This document shows, one piece after another, positions 54,211-63,419 of a stretch of DNA of 64,000 nucleotides; within the stretch, counting starts at the first letter, position 1, and each line of letters opens with the position of its first letter. This DNA is from Sporocytophaga sp. (lineage in GTDB: Bacteria; Bacteroidota; Bacteroidia; Cytophagales; Cytophagaceae), in NCBI RefSeq assembly GCF_017745095.1, contig NZ_JAGHZZ010000007.1, positions 259,782 to 323,781 of the forward strand. Direction: 5' to 3'. A model generated the notes under the pieces. That model was not told the origin of the DNA. It did no database searches and worked only from the letters and a program-made list of their open reading frames with translations. Made by a program: the position numbers and the translations under genes.

Positions 54211-57022
54211 AAAATATAACAATCTTACTCCCCCCAATCAGATAAAGCCCTTCAGCCAAGCCAAAGATCTGATTCATCCCTTTGTTATACTTAATTCTAC
54301 CGAAAGATTTACCTTCTACATTATATATTTCCACTTCTCCTGATTCCAGAGCGTTGATATAAAGTACTTTTTCATAAGAGTAAACATTAGTAGAATCTAA
54401 TGTATTTTGAACTTGTTTTTGCCCTGTCACTACATCTGATCCTTCATTAGATATTTTTTCAACTACAAAAAAATCCTGCAAACTTTCTTCTCCTGTAAAT
54501 CCAAATGACATAGTAGTTGTAGGTGCTCCGGTCTGTATGACTTGATAATTATATAGCTTCCCGTCTCTTGCTGTAATAGTGGCTTTATATATAATAATAG
54601 AGCCATTTCTGGTAATTTTAAATTCAACATTAGCTCCTGTCATTATCGAAGCAAAATTAGCCCAATTCCAGTCATAGGTATAGGCTAAGCTTCCAAATAC
54701 ATCCATAGCATAGGAATCGGCACGCAAAAGCATAGTACTACTTCCGGATATAGCTCTCAGAATATAGTTATCCCAATTATCGACACTTATAGGATTATGA
54801 TAATTATTAAATTTATAAATCAGTTCAAAATCTCCAGAAACACTAATAGTATTGCCTTTTACTGAATTAAATGGAACTGTATAAGTACCATCATCATTGG
54901 TAGTCCCAACAACTTCACGAACTCCAAGCTGAACAATTGAAATCTTCTTTACATCTAAATAACAGGTTTCTCCGCCTAAATACACATCTACTGCACCTAC
55001 AGGAGAGTTGGCTGAAGTACATGAGTAAACCAATACAGAATCTACATAGGAGAACACATTGATGTTTGTCCCTACCCTAGACACTTTCAGTCTTACCTTT
55101 TTATTTTTGTAAACGTCTTTAAATTGTGTCCAATCCCAGGTATATGAATGATTTACAGTAGAACCTGTAAACGTTCCTACAGACCAGGCGTCAGCCCTTA
55201 AATGCCAGGTTTCTGAAGTTGTTTTAACCGCTACAGCCCAATTATGCCAGTTTTCTGCAGCCTGTGTATAATTATCAAACAAATACTCAACCTCAAAATC
55301 TCCGTTTACTGACTGTTTGTTAAATTTAGTGTATGCATCCCAGGTCAGAGAATATTGCCTATCTCCGATAAGAAGCGACTCTCCTTTATAATTGGTGGTA
55401 TTTATAGTTGCAGTGTTTGTTCTTTTATATCCCCATAAACATCTTTCATTAGCGGAATTCATTGCCGTAAATGCAACTGTCCTGGTAGACAAGCCATCCA
55501 TAAGTTGCTCGCACATTGCTCCTTTAAATGTACCAGCACTGGTAGTTAGGGTAATATAATGCTTTCCGGATGAAAAATTATAAGACCAGGTGCCAGTATA
55601 TGCCCCTGTTAAAGTACCATCAGCATTGACATACATTTCTTCTTCAAGGTTGCTCTTAAGTTTAGCATAATCAACAGAATTGTGGGTAATCACACTGTAT
55701 ATTCCTGTAATCTCCTCTCTATTATGTTGCTTTTTAGAAAGACCGAATCCAACCCTGTATTCAAAGGGAGCAGCTAAAGGCCAGCCATTCTCATTAAAAA
55801 AAAGTTGATGAACTTCTACATTGTGCCAGGCAGTACCGTTATCAAACTTAGTGTGATATACTAGATAAGCAGATCCATCTTCGTCCCTTAATACGGAATT
55901 ATGTCCTTGAGCAACGTCTGCCATAGTCCACCAGTTATACTTATAGTTCTGCATGATCGGCATTCCATACTGAGTATTATTACCATAATTAAAAATGTAT
56001 TTATCAAAAACTGCATTATCACCAGTTACGTCTGTATATTGTCCATCTATAGTACTCGATCGAAAAACCCTCATGGTATAACCTCCTTCAGGAGAGTAAA
56101 AGCCCATGGATATAAATAAATAATAATAACCAACACCGTTAGCATCTTTTATATAACGTATATAAGAACCTTCTCCTGATACGTAATACCCGCCGCCAAT
56201 ATGTATACCCATATAAGGATCAAAGCGGAGACGCCCGCCATTCCAAACCGGACTACTTCCCAATCCATAGTTATAAGAATAGTCCCGAAGCCCTGTTTGC
56301 TCATTAAGTTTTAAAAGAAAAATCCCTCCGGACCAAGATCCATAAACCATCCATAGCTTTCCAGACTCATCATATAACACAGCAGGATCAATACAACTTA
56401 CGGCATAGGTATTATCCCATTTACCAGAGTTATCAAGGTAACGACCATCTACGGTTGATGTTCCTATTACCTTTGCATAGTCTGTCCTGGCGATACTGGT
56501 GGTGCTATTTGTAAATCCACCATGCACGACAGAACCTACTCTTTCATAAGGTCCCTCAATCTTACTTGCAGTGAATAATATAATGGAGGATTTAAATTCA
56601 TTTCCAGACAGAGAAAAATACATTGTCCATTTCCCCAAAGCTTTGTTATAAATGACGTCAGGTGCCCAAAGATTGCCTTTAACATCAGCAGAGGTTGTGT
56701 GTCCTGCATAATCAGCTTCACTTGTAACTAGTTGATAATAGTTATTGGTAATCGTACCATTGATTGAAAAAGTAGGCGTAAAAGCTGTCCAGTTAATCAT
56801 ATCTTTGGAATATGCAGCTCCTACCTGTGTTCCAAAAATATAATAATACTTTGTCCGACTGGCCGCTGCATCATTAGAAGGATATGAATTACCATTGGCA
56901 TCCTTATAAACAATCACAATGGAAGGATCATGAACAGGTACCGTTGCTGCATTGGCAGATTTCACCAAAAACAAACTAACTACCAGAATAAAATAAGAGA
57001 ATAATTTTATCATTTTTTTCAC
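54209..57022 (-). CDS. GH43-family arabinan-degrading enzyme with T9SS domain
   Basis: 937 residues with a signal peptide (about 1-25, SANA). GH43 five-bladed propeller (about 27-400): Asp32 (VPVHDPSIV), Asp212 (SCIDPAVLYDES) and the catalytic Glu284 (VSGEGSYI), with YMGIHIGGGYY preceding. A small beta domain typical of large arabinanases follows (about 425-535: EEMYVNADGTLTGAYTGTWS). Two similar carbohydrate-binding-like segments come next (about 560-700 GDFEVEYLFDNYTQ, and 700-840 GDFELIYKFNNYHNP). A T9SS type A-like end closes it (VEIYNVEGKSFGRIKYNKG). Probably an endo- or exo-1,5-alpha-arabinanase; exact specificity is not readable. Next gene upstream is the PL11 lyase. Confidence 0.88.
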   Translation of the reverse strand: MKKMIKLFSYFILVVSLFLVKSANAATVPVHDPSIVIVYKDANGNSYPSNDAAASRTKYYYIFGTQVGAAYSKDMINWTAFTPTFSINGTITNNYYQLVTSEADYAGHTTSADVKGNLWAPDVIYNKALGKWTMYFSLSGNEFKSSIILFTASKIEGPYERVGSVVHGGFTNSTTSIARTDYAKVIGTSTVDGRYLDNSGKWDNTYAVSCIDPAVLYDESGKLWMVYGSWSGGIFLLKLNEQTGLRDYSYNYGLGSSPVWNGGRLRFDPYMGIHIGGGYYVSGEGSYIRYIKDANGVGYYYLFISMGFYSPEGGYTMRVFRSSTIDGQYTDVTGDNAVFDKYIFNYGNNTQYGMPIMQNYKYNWWTMADVAQGHNSVLRDEDGSAYLVYHTKFDNGTAWHNVEVHQLFFNENGWPLAAPFEYRVGFGLSKKQHNREEITGIYSVITHNSVDYAKLKSNLEEEMYVNADGTLTGAYTGTWSYNFSSGKHYITLTTSAGTFKGAMCEQLMDGLSTRTVAFTAMNSANERCLWGYKRTNTATINTTNYKGESLLIGDRQYSLTWDAYTKFNKQSVNGDFEVEYLFDNYTQAAENWHNWAVAVKTTSETWHLRADAWSVGTFTGSTVNHSYTWDWTQFKDVYKNKKVRLKVSRVGTNINVFSYVDSVLVYSCTSANSPVGAVDVYLGGETCYLDVKKISIVQLGVREVVGTTNDDGTYTVPFNSVKGNTISVSGDFELIYKFNNYHNPISVDNWDNYILRAISGSSTMLLRADSYAMDVFGSLAYTYDWNWANFASIMTGANVEFKITRNGSIIIYKATITARDGKLYNYQVIQTGAPTTTMSFGFTGEESLQDFFVVEKISNEGSDVVTGQKQVQNTLDSTNVYSYEKVLYINALESGEVEIYNVEGKSFGRIKYNKGMNQIFGLAEGLYLIGGSKIVIF

Positions 57023-57230
57023 AACTTTGCTATCAGGATATACAATTCAGCTAGCAAGAAGTAACAACTTTTTCAAAAAATAAAAATTATCAATACCGAC
57101 CAATTTAATTCAGAAGATCAATTTGCCAACTTCAAAAAAAGAGGGTATTTGCGCTTTTGAAGCAATTCCCAAAAAACTATTTCATTCTTCTATAATACCT
57201 ACCCATCAATCTGGAAAGTCCTGACTTATC

Positions 57231-57263
57231 ATTGATGCCATCGCTTAAAGTGATGGCATCAAT
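57231..57263 (-). terminator. Stem-loop after the PL11 gene
   Basis: A 14-bp stem (57231-57244 with 57250-57263, one G-T wobble, loop TTAAA) lies about 30 nt past the stop of the minus-strand lyase gene. No clear T-run on that strand, so it may protect the transcript end rather than terminate it. Confidence 0.6.
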
Positions 57264-57294
57264 CAAGTATATTAAATTGAAAGAATTATAAGAC

Positions 57295-60200
57295 TTATTT
57301 CTTGAAAACTTTATGAGTCTTCTCTTTAGTGACCAGATAATACATACCAGCTGGATAGTTAGATAAATCTAATTCTGTATCTTTCTGCCCGGACTGCAAT
57401 ACCTCTCCTTCCAAATTCACTATTTTCCATTCGTCAACTTTCAACATGTATACTTTGCTTTGAGTAGGATTTGGATATAGGTCCTGAGTTAGATTCTGAA
57501 AGGTTTCTATTCCAGTAACCACACAACCAGCAGCCGAAACCCCAGCTGAGAAATAGATAACATCGATATTGGCTAAGCCATCTGCTGTGATAGCAGAAAC
57601 TTTTACTTCATTCTCTCCTGCTTTCAGAGTAACATTTACACTAGCAAATTTCCAAGCTGTCCAAGAATCGGTCGGTGGCATGCTCAGCAATGTTACCGAA
57701 CTTCCGTTGACATAAACTTGTCCATCACGATTTGCTGTTCCTCCGTTCGCATAGCGGAAAGCCAAAGTCACTGTTTGATCCGATGCGCTACTCAGTTTCC
57801 AAGTAGCAGAAGCTCCGAGAATGTTGTCTGTATTTATATATCCTGTTCCGTAGAAACCTTCGTTTTTGGATTCTGTCTGAATTCCTTCGACACTGCATGC
57901 CTCTTCAGCTTCCAGACTTCCCTTACATGGTAAGTTGTTTGTTTTCCCACCGATACATGCTCCACAATTGTCATTAACGGCTGAGCCTCCCCAGTCTCCA
58001 TTACAGTCTTGTTCGCAAGCAGTTAAACCTGTTGTTCCTCCTACACATTTACCACATTCGTCAGTAAAGGCATCCCCCCCAATTTGCCCGTTACAATCGG
58101 TGACACAACCTCCCGCCCTGACTTTAGTTGAAGTAAATGAAATCACATCAATATTAGGTGCACCGTCTGCGGAGGTGGAAGAAAGCGTAAATAGGTTCGA
58201 TCCTTTTTTCAGATTTACAGTAACGTATTCAACTTCCCAGGTGGTGAAGCCGCCGGTGGCCTTGCCGAGCAAACTGCCTTGTTGCGTGCCATTGATTGCA
58301 ATGGTAATACCACGTGCTGCGGTTCCGCCATTTGCATATCGAACCCCAAGTTGAGTCGTAATGGCTTCATCAGCTACTATGTACCAAGAAGCAGAAGTTC
58401 CTACAGCATTGTCTAGATTAAGATAACCATCACCAATAAATCCTTCATTTTTAGATTCTGCTACACCAGTTGCGGTACAGAAGTCTTCGCCCTCTAAGCC
58501 GCTTGTACAGGCAGCTTTACCGGTTGTTCCCCCTACGCATATCCCACATTTATCTAATACGGCCTTTCCATCTTTCACACCAAAACAATCTACAACGCAA
58601 GCTGTCTTTCCTGTGGTACCTCCTACACAAGTACCACAGGCATCAACATAAGCTCCTCCGTTTATGGTATTATTACAATCTTTCACTCCACCAGCTATTG
58701 CAATATTCGGCTTGGCTGGCGCCGTCATGTCACTACCCAGATAATAGCTCAAATGAGGAGGTTGATTATAAGCAGAGTTTTGCCATGAGATTGCTACCCT
58801 GTATTGAGCATCATGCATTAATGTCCTGAAGGTGTAAGCAGATGGTACAGTAGTAGTGTAGATCAGCAAATTTTTATTATCTGTAGAGTGAAGAATTATT
58901 TCTTCTCTCCAGTCACCAAAGATATCTCCTGCAAGATTTGGGGTGGCCTTTGTCGTATTACAAGAGGCTCCGCTTCCATAAGCAGCATCTGAAAGTGTTG
59001 CAATACGTTCAGTCTTACTGCTTGTATAGTTCCACTTATCCAGCTTTACACCATCAAGCAACTCGGTTTGTAAATCTCCGTCCCAGTAAACCCTGAAACA
59101 CTCCGAAGGTCTTGATGTTGCAATTATTGTTCCTTTACAATTATATGTTTTTCCGGCTCCCCAAACTTCATAACCTTTATGACGCGGATCTATATCTCCG
59201 GCCATACAACGTCCTATATCTCCCTGATTTCCTCCACCAAGCCCCCATAGCGGCTTCCCTGTTTTCGCATCTCTGAATTCCAGTCCATAGTTCCCATATT
59301 TACCAGGCTCTTCATGGCATTGCCAAACTTCCTGTCCTGCTCTGTCCGGGTCCATATCCGTCATATGCAATGCATCTCCATGACCAAGGCCATTTGCATA
59401 TAAACCGTTTCCATTATCATCTATAGCACTGGCTCCATTACAAACTTCCTGTTTGCCGTCTCCATCCACATCCCCTACTGTCATCTGATGATTCCCCATA
59501 CTTGCATAAGAGCCATTGCCTGAAGTATTGCTATCAAAGATCCATCTCTGTGTCAGTTTGCCGCCTTTCCAGTCCCAGGCTACACGAACGAGACGTGTAT
59601 AATAACCTCTTCCGAATACCATGCTTGGAGTCTTTCCGTCAAGGTAAGCTACTGTTGCAATAAATCTGTCTACTCTGTTTCCATAACTATCACCCCAGCT
59701 AGACACCGTTCCTCTTGCAGGAGTATAGTTTGCAGTTGCCATTGCTGCTCCAGTCTTACCATTGAATACGGTTAAAAATTCAGGTCCGCTAAGCACATAT
59801 CCACTGCTGTTTCTATAGTCTGCTGCTGGGTTTCCAATCACCACTCCTTTGCCATCTTTGGTACCATCTGCAGTTTTGCAAGCCATTTCAGCAAGACCAT
59901 CACCATCGAAATCATATACAAGAAACTGTGTATAATGTGCTCCCGCACGGATGTTCCGTCCAAGGTCTATTCTCCACAATTGTTTTCCAGCAAGCGAATA
60001 ACAGTCTATATAAACGTTACCCGTATAGCCTGACTGAGAGTTGTCTTTTGAATTGGATGGATCCCATTTTACAAAAATCTCATAAACACCATCTCCATCC
60101 ACGTCTCCGACGCTACAATCGTTGGGGCTATAAGTATAAGCTTCCCCTTTTGGTGTTGTGCCTGATGGAGGTATTTTCAGTGGTATAGTCTTATACACTT

Positions 60201-60576
60201 TATCCCAGGGCGCTACGGCCTCTGAAGCAGCCTGTTCCACTCCGCCTATAATTGCTTTTACCGTATAAGAAGCAGTAATACTTCCCGCATTATCAGTATA
60301 GTTACAGACAGTGATCGGTGTTGAGTTTACTTTTGTTCCGTTGCGGTAAAGGTTAAATGTAATACCATCGTTTTCAGTACCTAGCCATCTCCAGCTCACA
60401 AATACCTTGGAGCCACCCTGACTGATCGCAACAACACCTCTGTTTAAATTCTCCATCTGGTATTGAGCATAACCAAATTGAAAATGAGCCATTAATAGCA
60501 ATAATAAGAATATTACTTTCCGGTTGTATCTATTTACAGACAGCAATAAACGTAAATGTGGTATCATACTAAGCAT
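57295..60576 (-). CDS. PL11-family rhamnogalacturonan lyase with two binding modules and T9SS domain
   Basis: 1093 residues with an N-terminal extension then a signal peptide (VIFLLLLLMAHFQFGYAQ, about 21-38); start ATG 60576 or 60567. The PL11 eight-bladed propeller covers about 40-625 (MENLNRGVVAISQGGSKVFV; many DxDGDG calcium motifs such as VGDVDGDGVYE). A Cys-rich linker (about 632-695, DACGTCVGGTTGKTAC repeats) leads to a CBM35/CBM6-like module (about 695-815), a second Cys-rich linker (818-888) and a second module (888-1015), and a type A sorting domain (LYPNPTQSKVYM). It cleaves the pectin rhamnogalacturonan I backbone by beta-elimination. The Cys-rich repeats resemble those of Cytophaga-type enzymes. 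Neighbour is GH43. Confidence 0.92.
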   Translation of the reverse strand: MLSMIPHLRLLLSVNRYNRKVIFLLLLLMAHFQFGYAQYQMENLNRGVVAISQGGSKVFVSWRWLGTENDGITFNLYRNGTKVNSTPITVCNYTDNAGSITASYTVKAIIGGVEQAASEAVAPWDKVYKTIPLKIPPSGTTPKGEAYTYSPNDCSVGDVDGDGVYEIFVKWDPSNSKDNSQSGYTGNVYIDCYSLAGKQLWRIDLGRNIRAGAHYTQFLVYDFDGDGLAEMACKTADGTKDGKGVVIGNPAADYRNSSGYVLSGPEFLTVFNGKTGAAMATANYTPARGTVSSWGDSYGNRVDRFIATVAYLDGKTPSMVFGRGYYTRLVRVAWDWKGGKLTQRWIFDSNTSGNGSYASMGNHQMTVGDVDGDGKQEVCNGASAIDDNGNGLYANGLGHGDALHMTDMDPDRAGQEVWQCHEEPGKYGNYGLEFRDAKTGKPLWGLGGGNQGDIGRCMAGDIDPRHKGYEVWGAGKTYNCKGTIIATSRPSECFRVYWDGDLQTELLDGVKLDKWNYTSSKTERIATLSDAAYGSGASCNTTKATPNLAGDIFGDWREEIILHSTDNKNLLIYTTTVPSAYTFRTLMHDAQYRVAISWQNSAYNQPPHLSYYLGSDMTAPAKPNIAIAGGVKDCNNTINGGAYVDACGTCVGGTTGKTACVVDCFGVKDGKAVLDKCGICVGGTTGKAACTSGLEGEDFCTATGVAESKNEGFIGDGYLNLDNAVGTSASWYIVADEAITTQLGVRYANGGTAARGITIAINGTQQGSLLGKATGGFTTWEVEYVTVNLKKGSNLFTLSSTSADGAPNIDVISFTSTKVRAGGCVTDCNGQIGGDAFTDECGKCVGGTTGLTACEQDCNGDWGGSAVNDNCGACIGGKTNNLPCKGSLEAEEACSVEGIQTESKNEGFYGTGYINTDNILGASATWKLSSASDQTVTLAFRYANGGTANRDGQVYVNGSSVTLLSMPPTDSWTAWKFASVNVTLKAGENEVKVSAITADGLANIDVIYFSAGVSAAGCVVTGIETFQNLTQDLYPNPTQSKVYMLKVDEWKIVNLEGEVLQSGQKDTELDLSNYPAGMYYLVTKEKTHKVFKK

Positions 60577-60932
60577 ATTTCATTTTAGCTAAATACCCAG
60601 GGCGAAATCCGGAAGTAACTATATCAAGAAAAAAAATTTAAAAAAGTGGGACGCGGAAAGAAAAACATTCATAACACTACAATTCAACGACTTAAAAAGT
60701 ACAAAGCCTAAAGTAAAGAAAAACAGGTGGATAAAATTGCTAGTAAGATATTAATTGCTCGGTTACTTATAGCATTAGGTTTTCTGTATAATAAATTATG
60801 ACAGACATACACCTTATGAGAGGTGACTATAAAAAGAGGGCTACATCATAAGCGACGGAGCCCTCTTGTATTATCAAGTTTAAAGATGGTAAAACCTTAT
60901 TTAAAAATCAGAGATTTCAATGCTAACAACTA
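60577..60932. other. Intergenic region upstream of the PL11 gene
   Basis: 356 nt with no gene found. It contains the promoter of the PL11 gene near 60577-60700 and, at the other end, the terminator of the membrane coiled-coil gene (listed separately). No further repeat or motif was found. Confidence 0.5.
60831..60867 (-). terminator. Terminator of the coiled-coil membrane protein gene
   Basis: On the minus strand, a perfect 9-bp stem AAGAGGGCT (60867-60859) with AGCCCTCTT (60842-60834), 16-nt loop, is followed by TTTTAT. It lies about 65 nt past the stop codon at 60933. Confidence 0.75.
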
Positions 60933-61907
60933 TTACAGCTTTGGGTTCTTATCTACAATAGATTTTTGAAACGTTACATTTAAGTCAGACAAGGAGTCGA
61001 TTCCAAACTCTTTAAGTGCCGACATCAATTGTTCACCTTTAATATTTTTATCTCTTAACTCTATGACAAAATCTTTTAAAGATTGAATTGAATTCAAAAT
61101 TTTGCTAATCTCCTTTGTTATTGGCACCTGAGCTTGCTTCAATTCGTTGTAAGCCTGTTCTCTAATATTGTCTGAAGATTTAACCAACAAAAGTTCCTGC
61201 TCAAAATCCTCGTGTAATTTAGTTTTATAAGTCTCTAAACTTGTGGAGATTTCAGGCATCTTAACTGTCACCATCTCGTTATACTTTTTCTGCGCTTCTT
61301 CTATAGCTTTGAAAGTTTCTTTCAAACGCTCTTCATAATCCCCAAATGCTTCTACTTTAATCCAAAGATCTGCCACACTTTTGATAGGATAATCTGCCGC
61401 TTCCTGCATGCCAAAAATTTCTTGTCTCAAGCTGTTAATTGCAGCAAACCCAGGCTTAATAGCAGCGATAGCCAAGACGCCTAAAGTTGCATAAACTCTA
61501 AATTCAGGAGTGATGCCGGGAATATGACGACTGATATAATATACAAAGCCTGCATTCAGTGTGTGGACTATAATCGCGAAAATAGCTGAGCGTTTTTTGA
61601 TTTTTTTAATACGAGCCAAATCACTATCAAGATTCACGCCCTCAGGCTTTTGAGGATGATTCTGCCTTCTTTCCAAATCGGTTTGAGCAGCTCTGGCTAC
61701 AAAATAGGTGCTGCCCACTAAGATACTCATAGTAGAAACATACCAGAGATAAAGGGTTGCAGAGATCCAAACATGCATTTCATAGGTAGAACCACCATAC
61801 ATAGAAATACACCATCTAATGATGAAGACAAGTAACACGGATCCACCGATCCACAAAAGCCATTCAATAAATGTAGCGGTTAAGTACGCTCTTCTGTTAT
61901 AATGCAT
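60933..61907 (-). CDS. Membrane protein with long coiled-coil C-terminus
   Basis: 324 residues. Four hydrophobic helices (about 12-30, 46-68, 105-123 and 137-155) in the first half; the second half (about 175-305) is highly charged and helical (EERLKETFKAIEEAQKKYNE), as in a coiled coil. No catalytic motif is visible. Histidines and Trp in the first helices (YEMHVWISATLYLWY) are unusual but form no known site. I do not recognise the family; it could be a scaffold or part of a signalling or division complex. Well-placed terminator downstream. Confidence 0.7.
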   Translation of the reverse strand: MHYNRRAYLTATFIEWLLWIGGSVLLVFIIRWCISMYGGSTYEMHVWISATLYLWYVSTMSILVGSTYFVARAAQTDLERRQNHPQKPEGVNLDSDLARIKKIKKRSAIFAIIVHTLNAGFVYYISRHIPGITPEFRVYATLGVLAIAAIKPGFAAINSLRQEIFGMQEAADYPIKSVADLWIKVEAFGDYEERLKETFKAIEEAQKKYNEMVTVKMPEISTSLETYKTKLHEDFEQELLLVKSSDNIREQAYNELKQAQVPITKEISKILNSIQSLKDFVIELRDKNIKGEQLMSALKEFGIDSLSDLNVTFQKSIVDKNPKL

Positions 61908-62465
61908 AAGAAAAATTGTTTCAATTAATTGACCAAAACTAATTCAATTATTTAACTTAAAATAATATAAACGCAATGATTGCTTTATCGAAGTTACCCA
62001 CAAGAAAGTTGCTTTACTAAGCAAGAAGTTTTTATACAACTATAGAAAGATATTAAATTCATAAAAAGTAGAATATCAGGAAACAGACCAAAATATATTC
62101 GTCAATCCAAAACATACTTTCATTAAGTACTCTGGCAACTTTACTAAATAAATAAACCATTATTGTTTTATCATTTATACTTACAAGAGTTAGTTTAATT
62201 GATAAAAATTTTAGTTTGTTTGTTAATAAATCTTTTTAATGTTAAAGTTCAATAATGAGAAGCTGCTTTCGGATAGCTTTATTGTTTCCTATTGGATCTG
62301 AAATAATTATAACTTTTTCACTTATTTAAACATAACAGAGGAACGATCTCTGCTAATCTCAGCTTATGACAAAAATGAATAGCAGAGACAAAAAATAGCT
62401 TCACTTATAAAAATCCGTATAAAATTTATACGCTTTTTTATTATCTTCATTAAATTTTTTATTAA
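61908..62465. other. 558-nt AT-rich intergenic region
   Basis: Divergent promoters of the coiled-coil gene (minus) and MtfA-like gene (plus) must lie here. No open frame supported. Two stem-loops stand in the last 120 nt on the plus strand (listed separately). Elsewhere I see no repeat. Confidence 0.5.
62347..62440 (+). ncRNA. Structured leader or small RNA ending in a terminator-like hairpin
   Basis: TCTCTGCTA (62347-62355) and TAGCAGAGA (62380-62388) form a perfect 9-bp stem with a 24-nt loop. Then CGTATAAAATTTATACG (62416-62432) is self-complementary and is followed directly by CTTTTTTA (62433-62440), like an intrinsic terminator. No plus-strand gene lies upstream that would need terminating, and the next start codon is 26 nt away (62466). 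Either an attenuator or the 3' end of a small RNA is possible; evidence is structural only. Confidence 0.3.
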
Positions 62466-63299
62466 ATGCAATTTCTATTTCTATTGTGGAGAACTTCACG
62501 TGTTACGAAGGACCATTTTAGTTCAACGGCAGCTATATTTTGGTTCAGCCTTCCTATTCTTTTTACACTGGTAGTTTTTATCTATTATTATCTTAAATGG
62601 AAACAAATTAATATTTTCAAATTATTCCTTTACTTAAAACCATTGCCTGATGAGCATAAAGAGATCCTCAGAAAGAAAAATCTCTTCTATAAAAAACTAT
62701 CCACAGAATATAAAAGTAAATTTGAACAAAGGGTAAATCATTTTCTGATCAATAAAAATATCATAGATGAATCAGGTAATGATGTATCTGATGAAAAGAA
62801 AGTGACAATAGCTGCGACATTCATTCAGCTTACAATTGGGTTAAGACCAGTGTTTCTTTCAAACTTCAATACGATTACTGTAAGTCAAAAGAAATCTGAC
62901 TGGGGCTTGAAGAAAGGAAACAAAAAAGTATTTAAACTATCATGGACAGAATTTGAACTTGGCATTTCCAACATCTCAGATGGATACAATCCAGGACTTC
63001 AATTAATGGCTGAAGCTTTATTTGAAGAGAACCTTCTTGAAACGACTGGTGCTGCAATCTTCGGGGAATCTGCCTTTAGAAAGTGGCAGACAATTTCTAA
63101 AAAACAGGCGGATTTTTTTATTAATACAGGTTTAAGTCAATTTAAGAGTTACAGAGAAGTTAATAAAGAAAAATACTTTGGTGCTTCAGTTGTCTATTTC
63201 TTTGAGAAGCCTCAGGATTTTAAACAAAGATTTCCTGATATGTATAAAGCTATGAAAGGATTGCTCAATCAAGATACTGTAAAAAATAGGATAATATAG
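62466..63299 (+). CDS. MtfA-like (peptidase M90 fold) protein lacking all zinc ligands
   Basis: 277 residues. One N-terminal transmembrane helix (about 24-45). From about 85 the layout follows MtfA: QRVNHFLINKN, AATFIQLTIGL and WTEFELGI. MtfA enzymes then read N-x-x-L-H-E-F-A-H; here it is N175-P-G-L178-Q-L-M-A-E183, so HExxH is replaced. The later ASE-YFF segment, whose Glu is the third ligand, reads ASVVYFFEKP (V243). The fold seems kept and the chemistry lost, so it is a pseudopeptidase, possibly a regulator. Family assignment from motif order only, so moderate. Follows the structured leader. Confidence 0.65.
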   Translation: MQFLFLLWRTSRVTKDHFSSTAAIFWFSLPILFTLVVFIYYYLKWKQINIFKLFLYLKPLPDEHKEILRKKNLFYKKLSTEYKSKFEQRVNHFLINKNIIDESGNDVSDEKKVTIAATFIQLTIGLRPVFLSNFNTITVSQKKSDWGLKKGNKKVFKLSWTEFELGISNISDGYNPGLQLMAEALFEENLLETTGAAIFGESAFRKWQTISKKQADFFINTGLSQFKSYREVNKEKYFGASVVYFFEKPQDFKQRFPDMYKAMKGLLNQDTVKNRII

Positions 63300-63419
63300 T
63301 TTTCGCTACATTCTCCCAAAATAATATATCAAGTTATTTCACTTTCTTTAGAATTTAAAAACTAAAAAAAATGTGGATAACAATCAGAACCGATCACCTA
63401 AAAGGAAACATATTGATAA

